64,000 bases of DNA, taken from positions 186,001-250,000 of the forward strand of contig JAJZAJ010000001.1 in NCBI GenBank assembly GCA_021799475.1, read 5' to 3'. Numbering within the stretch: the stretch's first letter is position 1; each line of letters starts with the position of its first letter. Below the pieces are notes generated by a model. The model saw only the letters and a program-made list of their open reading frames with translations, made no database searches and was not told the DNA's origin. Shown here one piece after another: positions 58,609 to 64,000 of this stretch. The position numbers and the translations under genes are program-made. The DNA comes from Microcaldota archaeon. Lineage in GTDB: Archaea > Micrarchaeota > Micrarchaeia > Micrarchaeales > Micrarchaeaceae.

Positions 58609-59922
58609 TTGATAAAGATAGGCAGGAAGACGAACGATATAATAAAAAGAGACAAAAAAATAATGTTCACAACGACAAGAGAGCATTTTCCGTTCGTCGT
58701 TGCCAAAGGAAACGGCGACTACGCATATGATGCTGAAGGCAACAGGTTCATCGACTTTACCACTTTCATAGGGGTATACTCATTCGGGGTAAATGCAAAC
58801 AGCGAAATAAGAAGTGCGGTAAAGGCGCAGGTGGACAGGCTGATGCATCCTGCGTTCCTGGACTTTTATTCAGAGTTGCCGGTCAAATTTTCCGAGGATC
58901 TTGTCGGAATGATGCCGCGAGGATTCGGTAGGGTATTCCTTTCAAACTCCGGCACAGAGGCGAATGAGGATGCGATAAAGCTTGCCAGGATTTTTACCAG
59001 GAAAAGCTATATCGTCAGCTTCTATGGCGCTTTTCACGGCAGGAGCCTCGGATCATTGGGACTTACCGCAGCAAAGACCGCACAGAGGGAAAATTTCGGT
59101 CCTTTCCCCAATGTCGTGCATTCGATATTTCCGAATCCCTACAGGTATGAAGGCACTCCGGAAGAATGTGCGACGAACGCAATAGAACATCTTGAGAAAA
59201 ACATACTGAAAAAGGAGTACTCAAACAGGGAAATTGCTGCTGTGTTCATAGAGCCCATACAGGGAGAAGGGGGCTATATAGTACCGCCAAAACTGTTCAT
59301 CAAGGAGCTACGGAGGGTATGCGACGAAAATAGTATCCTGTTGGTATCGGATGAAGTGCAGGCAGGATACATGAAGACAGGGAAATTCCTGGCATTGGAT
59401 AATTTCGGAATTACTGCGGATATATACACCATGGCAAAGGCGCTCGGCGGAGGACTCCCTATCGGAGCAACAATCGCAAAAACGTCACTGGGAGATACGC
59501 CTTCGGGCTCCCATGCAGGGACATTCGGAGGCAACCTTCTTGCTATAGCGGCAGCACAGGCATCGCTCAACTATGTCAAGCGGAACATGAAAAGCCTGCA
59601 ACTTCAGGTGAAAGAGAAGAACAGGTATATGATGAAAAGGCTTGTCGAATTGCAGGAAAATTATGAGATAGTGGGAGACGTCAGGGGCATAGGTCTCATG
59701 CTCGCAGCCGAGTTCGTAAAAAACAAGAGGACTAAAGAGCCAGCGGTGAAGGAGCGCGACAGGATCGCTGAGCAAAGCTTCTACAATGGCCTGCTGCTTC
59801 TGCCTGCAGGTGATTCTTCAATAAGGCTGATCCCTCCAATAACCATTTCAAAGGAGAACCTTGAGAAGGGGATGGATATATTTGAGGACGCGATAAAATC
59901 AGAAAGCAAGGGGAAAGCGTAA
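58609..59922 (+). CDS. Class III aminotransferase
   Basis: This PLP enzyme belongs to the ornithine/4-aminobutyrate aminotransferase group. NSGTEANEDAIKLAR, FIEPIQGEGGYIVPP, LVSDEVQAGYMKTG and MAKALGGGLPIGA with the PLP Lys277 are present. The archaeal members closest in sequence include broad-specificity transaminases and amino acid racemases, so substrate is open. The start is TTG 58609, three bases after GTGAT, exactly the leader spacing seen for ATG genes here. It follows the acyl-CoA synthetase operon by 18 bases. Confidence 0.88.
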   Translation: MIKIGRKTNDIIKRDKKIMFTTTREHFPFVVAKGNGDYAYDAEGNRFIDFTTFIGVYSFGVNANSEIRSAVKAQVDRLMHPAFLDFYSELPVKFSEDLVGMMPRGFGRVFLSNSGTEANEDAIKLARIFTRKSYIVSFYGAFHGRSLGSLGLTAAKTAQRENFGPFPNVVHSIFPNPYRYEGTPEECATNAIEHLEKNILKKEYSNREIAAVFIEPIQGEGGYIVPPKLFIKELRRVCDENSILLVSDEVQAGYMKTGKFLALDNFGITADIYTMAKALGGGLPIGATIAKTSLGDTPSGSHAGTFGGNLLAIAAAQASLNYVKRNMKSLQLQVKEKNRYMMKRLVELQENYEIVGDVRGIGLMLAAEFVKNKRTKEPAVKERDRIAEQSFYNGLLLLPAGDSSIRLIPPITISKENLEKGMDIFEDAIKSESKGKA

Positions 59923-59932
59923 GACATGCATT

Positions 59933-60271
59933 TTACATCTTTCCAGCCGCATCTATTACCGGTTTGCTTGCGGCAATCCTGTCAATCTGCGCGGGAACGC
60001 GTTTTCCCGCAATGGCGGCCCTTACAGCAGGTTCTTCAAGCCTATTCTTTAGTATAAAGTCACAAAGCGATTTTATTTCTTTGGAATAAGACATTTTGAG
60101 GTATTTATTTACTGCCGGCTGGGTTATCATGAGTTTTTTCGCGATTTCCGTCTGGGAGATATTCTTCCTATCAAGTGAGTGCACAACAGCCGCTCTTGTA
60201 GCCGGGATAGTTATCCTGAACAGTCTGCCGCAATCAAGATAATTTTCTCTAAACTTACTTTTCTTCTCCAT
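59933..60271 (-). CDS. Predicted helix-turn-helix regulator (COG2522-like)
   Basis: This small regulator has the pattern IPATRAAVVHSLDRKNISQTEIAKKLMITQPAVNKYL, in which ISQTEIAKKLMITQPAVNKYL is a clear helix-turn-helix. The position of an RAAV/RAII segment before it matches the COG2522 family of archaeal predicted transcriptional regulators. Targets are unknown. I chose ATG 60271; it then overlaps the upstream gene by 17 bases, so the two are coupled. It converges on the aminotransferase gene. Confidence 0.8.
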   Translation of the reverse strand: MEKKSKFRENYLDCGRLFRITIPATRAAVVHSLDRKNISQTEIAKKLMITQPAVNKYLKMSYSKEIKSLCDFILKNRLEEPAVRAAIAGKRVPAQIDRIAASKPVIDAAGKM

Positions 60272-60908
60272 CATCAAGCCCAAGCGCATTCTTTATGCTC
60301 TTTGTTATATCCTTCGGCATCTTCAGTGTAATCTTTGGCATCTCTATATTCGGCATAGACAGCTTTCTTGACTGCTGGGCTTTTTGTGGCTGTTTCTGTT
60401 CTTGTTCCTGCTCAACGGCTTCTTCGTCTCCAAGCCCGAGCAAAGACCTAAACCCTCCAGAAGTTTTTCCTTCTGCCTTCTGCTGCTTGTATTGCACCCT
60501 CATATCCTTTGCCGGCAGTTCTGCCCTCTGTCTAGATGCTGTCTTGTAGTCTCCGCCAAGCCATCCGTGTATTATCGATACCGTCTGGGCTCTTGTGGAC
60601 TTCTGGCTGTCGATTACGATGATGTTTGCACCTGCATCCTGTGCAGCTTCCTCCGCGTCTTCAGAATCCTTGCAGGCAACGGCCCTGAACCGGGAGTTCT
60701 TATTTGCCTGTATTGCAAAATTTTTCGCCTCGCTGCATATCACAACGGCGGAATCGCTCCCGTCCATATTTGATTTCAGGTCCGCGAGCAAGTCCTTCTG
60801 GTCCTTTTCGGCCGTTTCGCTTATTATACCGGAGTTCCCGCTGCTGTTTATGACATTAGCGGCAAGGATTGCGCGATCTGCATCATCGCTTATTATATAT
60901 ATTCTCAT
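60255..60908 (-). CDS. RpiB/LacAB-fold-like protein with a disordered tail
   Basis: Residues 1-110 from ATG 60908 follow the ribose-5-phosphate isomerase B layout: MRIYIISDDADRAILAANVI at the start, VVICSEAKNFAIQANKNSRF where catalytic enzymes have CGTGIGMSIAANK, then RAVACKDSEDAEEAAQDAGANIIVID. The catalytic Asp/His of SDHAG and the Cys of CGTG are changed, so it is probably not an isomerase. The C-terminal 100 residues are Gln/Glu/Lys-rich and end in a basic repeat (MPKITLKMPKDITKS). It is coupled to the helix-turn-helix gene. Call rests on pattern similarity only. Confidence 0.6.
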   Translation of the reverse strand: MRIYIISDDADRAILAANVINSSGNSGIISETAEKDQKDLLADLKSNMDGSDSAVVICSEAKNFAIQANKNSRFRAVACKDSEDAEEAAQDAGANIIVIDSQKSTRAQTVSIIHGWLGGDYKTASRQRAELPAKDMRVQYKQQKAEGKTSGGFRSLLGLGDEEAVEQEQEQKQPQKAQQSRKLSMPNIEMPKITLKMPKDITKSIKNALGLDDGEEK

Positions 60909-61019
60909 CAAAAACACTTCAACTGTCGTCGCACATGTATAAGTATGCTGAACAAGGATTAATAACCTTAACGCTTCAATAGTCATTACGGTTATAGATT
61001 AGCCGCACAACGTGAGACA

Positions 61020-61250
61020 ATGCGAGGAAAGGAAACTATAGTAGTATGCGATCAGTGTGGCAGGAAAGTACCTAGGAACAAGGGCGTGGCTTTCGAAAAA
61101 GGAATAAGCTTCAACACAGGAATGAACACCACGCAGGATGTCCGCTTCTTTGAAAAAAGGAAGGTATATTACTGCATAAGCTGCGCCAAGCACAGGGGCA
61201 TATTCGAAAAACTAAAGAGACAAGCGATGAAGAAATCCGAACAAGTGTGA
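61020..61250 (+). CDS. rps26e: Ribosomal protein S26e-like
   Basis: This 76-residue zinc-binding protein matches eS26: VVCDQCGRKVPRNKGVAFEKG with Cys10 and Cys13, and KVYYCISCAKHRGIFEK with Cys52 and Cys55. eS26 binds mRNA near the exit channel. It is common in TACK archaea, Asgard archaea and eukaryotes but missing from most Euryarchaeota. The N-terminus is shorter than in crenarchaeal versions. It is followed four bases later by a membrane protein gene, in one operon. Confidence 0.8.
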   Translation: MRGKETIVVCDQCGRKVPRNKGVAFEKGISFNTGMNTTQDVRFFEKRKVYYCISCAKHRGIFEKLKRQAMKKSEQV

Positions 61251-61254
61251 GTCT

Positions 61255-62307
61255 ATGACGCTCAACCCGGACGATCTCCTGATCTTCAAAGAAAGGGAAG
61301 AGTCCGGCAAGAAACGCAAGAAGGACCATCCTGTCTCGCCATCAAAGATAATAGAGGAGGCAGAACCGCAGCAGCAGCCGCTACCACAGCAGCGCACACG
61401 CGAAGGGCAGCAACAAAAAACGGTTGAAAAACAAGAAACCTCGCGGAGCGCAGAAATTAAAATTACAAGACAAACACCGCAGCCAAAACCACAGCAAGAG
61501 CGCCAGCCTCAGCAGTATCAGCAGCCGCAATCACAGCGTATCGAGCCAATCACTGTTGCCCCTGAAGTCGGGGAGCAGGAGATGCGCGCCGCTGAGATGG
61601 AGATGACTCCCGAAGGCAGAAAGAAGGAAGAAAGACTCAGGATAAAGGGCAAAAAGCTGCGTGCCTCTGAAAGCAGGAAGATTGCAGCCAGAATGAACTG
61701 CGACATCCATCCTTGGAGAACGGCTTATGCTATATGTGATTACTGCAAGCGCCCTTTTTGCTATGAAGATATAATGGAATACAATGGGGCATATTATTGC
61801 CTAGAGGATATAGACAAAGTATCACATGAGATGCGGCAGAGCATGGAAGTAAAGTACACCAGGCTAAGCTTTCTGTCAGCACTATGTTTCCTGATGGTGC
61901 TTATTGTATTCATATACTTCCAGGGAAGCTCACTGCTGTCTCTGGCAAGCACGCTGCATAAATCAGGGCTACAGGCGATCAATCTAGGCGCAGGGCTGTA
62001 CAACGTAATTCTAATCATAGCTCTCCTCCTATCCCTTATGTCTTTCTCTTCAGGCATAATGGTGATGCTTTCATCACGCAATAGCTTCAAAATGAGTGCC
62101 GTATCAGGCATAGCAATCGTTATCCTGTTCAGCTACCTATACCTAAACACCCTTGCAATTCTATATGGAGTAATAGCTGCATTGTCATTTATCGGCCTTG
62201 TAAGCCTTGCATACTCAAAGGTATCGCTGGAGGAGCTTCCCGATGAGGAATTTTTTGCGTCAGGAGTAGTTCCGCCGGCAGAGCTGGCAAACGGCAAAGG
62301 GATATAG
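61255..62307 (+). CDS. B-box zinc finger membrane protein
   Basis: This 350-residue protein has three parts. Residues 1-120 are Gln/Pro/Glu-rich and probably disordered. Residues 149-180 have MNCDIHPWRTAYAICDYCK, RPFCYEDI and YYCLEDI, a B-box type zinc finger (Cys-x2-His ... Cys-x2-Cys ... Cys-x2-Asp). Residues 200-330 contain four membrane helices. A cytosolic, metal-bound finger next to a small membrane domain is seen in uncharacterised archaeal and bacterial proteins. No function can be named. It is co-transcribed with S26e. Confidence 0.75.
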   Translation: MTLNPDDLLIFKEREESGKKRKKDHPVSPSKIIEEAEPQQQPLPQQRTREGQQQKTVEKQETSRSAEIKITRQTPQPKPQQERQPQQYQQPQSQRIEPITVAPEVGEQEMRAAEMEMTPEGRKKEERLRIKGKKLRASESRKIAARMNCDIHPWRTAYAICDYCKRPFCYEDIMEYNGAYYCLEDIDKVSHEMRQSMEVKYTRLSFLSALCFLMVLIVFIYFQGSSLLSLASTLHKSGLQAINLGAGLYNVILIIALLLSLMSFSSGIMVMLSSRNSFKMSAVSGIAIVILFSYLYLNTLAILYGVIAALSFIGLVSLAYSKVSLEELPDEEFFASGVVPPAELANGKGI

Positions 62308-62343
62308 CCGCATATAGAAGCAAAACTCCGCAAAAGTGATACA

Positions 62344-62922
62344 ATGCCAAAAGTATTGAATGTAGAGGAAAGCAAACGGATAATCCCACACTACGAGAGC
62401 GCGCTGAAGATCGCGCTCCGCAGCGACTGCAAAGAGGCACAATTCGGCGCGGTGATATTCCACAAAGAATCGGTGCTTGCAGAAGGGGTAAACCATATCG
62501 CAGAAGCATTTTCGGGAAAAGAATGCTCGCTTGATTGCCCAAGGAGAAGGATGCCGCAGTTGAGAGGAGGAGTTGGCGCGGAGCTCTGCATCGCAACACA
62601 TGCCGAGGAGGAAGCGGTAAACAATTTCAGGAACCTGCCGGAAAGACCAGGAAGAGAGATAGAGGAAAACTCTCTCATGGTGGTGGCAAGGCTCAAGGAA
62701 AGGAGACAGGTGCTTCCTGATACGATTGCATATGTGCGCTGCACTCTGTGCGCGAAGAAACTGAATGAAACAAACCTGGCGGGAATATTGTTTCCGAAAT
62801 CGGATGCGGGCGGGATAACCTTCTCGTATTTTACCAGAAAGGAATTCGCCGTCTTATCTGCAAAAAACCTTGCGGAAAAATGGATAGAACTATTTCCGTT
62901 TCTAGCTGCGTCTAAGCCGTAA
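62344..62922 (+). CDS. Cytidine/dCMP deaminase-like protein
   Basis: This 192-residue protein has the zinc motif of nucleoside deaminases: THAEEEA (His86, Glu88) and YVRCTLCAKKLNE (Cys133, Cys136). The usual PC before the first Cys is RC, and a 45-residue insertion containing a Cys pair (KECSLDCPRRR) and a polar stretch separates the motifs. The substrate may be cytidine, dCMP or a tRNA base; the sequence does not tell. It stands just downstream of the B-box gene and converges on bud32, overlapping its 3' end by 11 bases. Confidence 0.8.
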   Translation: MPKVLNVEESKRIIPHYESALKIALRSDCKEAQFGAVIFHKESVLAEGVNHIAEAFSGKECSLDCPRRRMPQLRGGVGAELCIATHAEEEAVNNFRNLPERPGREIEENSLMVVARLKERRQVLPDTIAYVRCTLCAKKLNETNLAGILFPKSDAGGITFSYFTRKEFAVLSAKNLAEKWIELFPFLAASKP

Positions 62923-63526
62923 GCAGGCTTCTTGACTGATACCTGCCCCTCATCTCTATCTCCTTAAGCCTTTTTATGACGGCGCTCCCGCTGCTGCCGG
63001 ATTTTTCAACGTATTGATTAAGGAACTGCACATATTCCCTCTTTTTTACGGATCTTTTCATAAGCAGCAGATCCAGCGCGAATTCCTCATCGGAATTTCC
63101 CGTGTCGGAAAGCCCAAAATCTATAGCCCATACTACTCCAGATCCATCAACAAGAAGATTGGCCGGAGTATAATCACCATGGTTTATCCCGAGCGAGTGG
63201 AGCTTTGCCAGAAGGCCGCCGGCCTGAACAAATATGTCTCCAAGGTTCCTGCGATGGGCTGAAGAGAGCATGCTGCTGAGCAGCTCTCCTTTTATGTATG
63301 TCATGACTATAGCGTTCCCGCGCACCATGAGGAGCATGGGCACGGCTGCCCCTCCTCGCGAGGCGAGAGCCATTATCCTGGCTTCTTTCTTTGTCCTTTC
63401 CTCCCTTATCTCTCTATCAAGCTCCTCATTCCTGTAAGCCTTGCGAACCCTGTCCTTTACTACCGCGTCTATCCCGAGCAGCCTTTCCCTGTATACCTTT
63501 GCCTCAGCCCCTTCCATTATTTCCAT
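62912..63526 (-). CDS. bud32: KEOPS kinase Bud32
   Basis: This small atypical protein kinase and ATPase is needed for t6A formation together with Kae1. GAEAKVYRERLLGIDAVVKDR is the N-terminal lobe with the nucleotide Lys, RKAYRNEELDREIREERTKKEARIM the long helix, NHGDYTPANLLVDGSG the catalytic loop and AIDFGLSD the magnesium motif. Length of about 205 is typical. In many archaea it is fused to Kae1; here it is separate and its start lies inside the kae1 stop region. The start may be ATG 63526 or 63517. Confidence 0.93.
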   Translation of the reverse strand: MEIMEGAEAKVYRERLLGIDAVVKDRVRKAYRNEELDREIREERTKKEARIMALASRGGAAVPMLLMVRGNAIVMTYIKGELLSSMLSSAHRRNLGDIFVQAGGLLAKLHSLGINHGDYTPANLLVDGSGVVWAIDFGLSDTGNSDEEFALDLLLMKRSVKKREYVQFLNQYVEKSGSSGSAVIKRLKEIEMRGRYQSRSLLTA

Positions 63527-64000
63527 CCTACCATCGCCCTGTCTACTCTATACCTCTGGTCTATAGTGCACTCCCCAATGCGCGCCTGCTGTCCTGCTTT
63601 TATCATCTTCTCGGCCACAAGCGCTATCATGGCGCCGTTATCGGCATTAAGGTCGTTTGGCGCAGTGTACACTTTACAGCCATGCGCCTCGGCCATCAGG
63701 GAGAGCATCTCCTTCAGCCTTGCACTTTGCGCCACACCTCCGGAAAGCAGCACGTTTTTCTTCTTCTTCAGCAGAAGCGCTCTCTCAGTAGCTTCGCAGA
63801 GCATGGCAAACGCGGTTTCCTGCATGGAGAACGCCACGTCTTTCGCGCTCCTGCTCTGCAGCATCTTTATAGAATGCGTAAGAAGGCCGGTAAAGGTAAA
63901 ATCCATCCCTTTGACCGTATAAGGCATCATGAAGTACTTCCCTCCCTCCGCCAGCTTCGCAACGCTGGAGCCCCACGCAGGGTTGAGCTTTGCCTCCCTG
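63517..64000 (-). CDS. kae1: KEOPS subunit Kae1 (C-terminal part, window edge)
   Basis: This is the C-terminal part of the tRNA threonylcarbamoyladenosine synthase subunit; its N-terminus lies beyond position 64000. MPYTVKGMDFTFTGLLTHSI, VLLSGGVAQSARLKEML and NADNGAMIALVAEKMI are the ASKHA-fold signatures; the two N-terminal His ligands are not in the window. The stop codon overlaps the start of bud32, so the two subunits are coupled. The frame is open to the window edge. Confidence 0.93.
   Translation of the reverse strand, partial: REAKLNPAWGSSVAKLAEGGKYFMMPYTVKGMDFTFTGLLTHSIKMLQSRSAKDVAFSMQETAFAMLCEATERALLLKKKKNVLLSGGVAQSARLKEMLSLMAEAHGCKVYTAPNDLNADNGAMIALVAEKMIKAGQQARIGECTIDQRYRVDRAMVGWK

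Overview
The window is archaeal. It carries group II thermosome, PCNA, RadA, Rpo3 and Rpo10, diphthine synthase, KEOPS subunits, archaeal-only ribosomal proteins (L15e, L18e, L14e, L34e, S26e), tRNA introns at the 37/38 site, and TATA-box promoters. A three-unit tRNA-splicing endonuclease with an intact catalytic triad, compact genes, short overlaps and QSAMEYL-type pilins point to a DPANN archaeon of the Micrarchaeota (ARMAN-1/ARMAN-2 type). That placement is inference; no 16S gene is present.

Layout. 1-3.2 kb: rpoD, tRNA-Leu, rpl18e, rpl13, rps9, rpoN, tRNA-Pro, rps2. 3.3-9 kb: UbiA-type prenyltransferase, a HerA-like ATPase with a nuclease-like C-terminus, an intron-containing tRNA-Ser, an orphan gene, and a DUF92 membrane protein. 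9.3-12.3 kb: radA, dphB, endA. 12.4-17.2 kb: orphans, rpl15e, then two helical-repeat genes embedded in broken copies of nuoD and pfdB. 17.2-22.6 kb: Brix, Pcc1, then the ribosomal run rpl3-rpl4-rpl23-rpl2-rps19-rpl22-rps3. 22.8-32 kb: SGNH hydrolase, a structured tRNA-like element, the oligosaccharyltransferase AglB, tRNA-Ile(UAU), orphans, Rpp21, DJ-1, PCNA, tRNA-Pro(CGG) and membrane proteins. 32.2-35.8 kb: a third helical-repeat gene and a sequon-rich surface protein. 35.9-41.1 kb: a release-factor-type methyltransferase and a partial complex I operon (nuoI-like, A, B, C, D) interrupted by a pilin-like LamG protein. 41.3-46.1 kb: the fourth helical-repeat gene, pfdB, a DHH phosphoesterase, Mre11, L14e, L34e. 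46.2-50.5 kb: cation/proton antiporter, intron-containing tRNA-Trp, PAP2 phosphatase, DUF929 protein, glycosyltransferase, OB-fold protein. 50.6-54.4 kb: Mrp-like ATPase and an 824-residue orphan P-loop protein. 54.8-64 kb: thermosome, ADP-forming acyl-CoA synthetase, aminotransferase, regulators, S26e, deaminase, Bud32 and Kae1 (cut by the window end).

The most unusual feature is a family of four cytosolic alpha-helical repeat proteins built from nearly identical 26- or 29-residue units. Each has the same N-terminal cap, C-terminal cap, TATA region and an ACTGCAGT palindrome just before the start. One copy lies between intact nuoD and intact pfdB. Two others lie in tandem 25 kb away, flanked by decayed pieces of exactly those two genes, so the locus has been copied as a block. 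Copy length differs by whole repeat units (about 7, 9, 12 and 13).

Translation signals are consistent. Genes inside operons are often preceded by GTGAT or GGTGAT two to four bases before the start, while many first genes have a TATA box about 30 bases from the start codon and look leaderless. Ile AUA codons are abundant, which fits the presence of a tRNA-Ile with a UAU anticodon.
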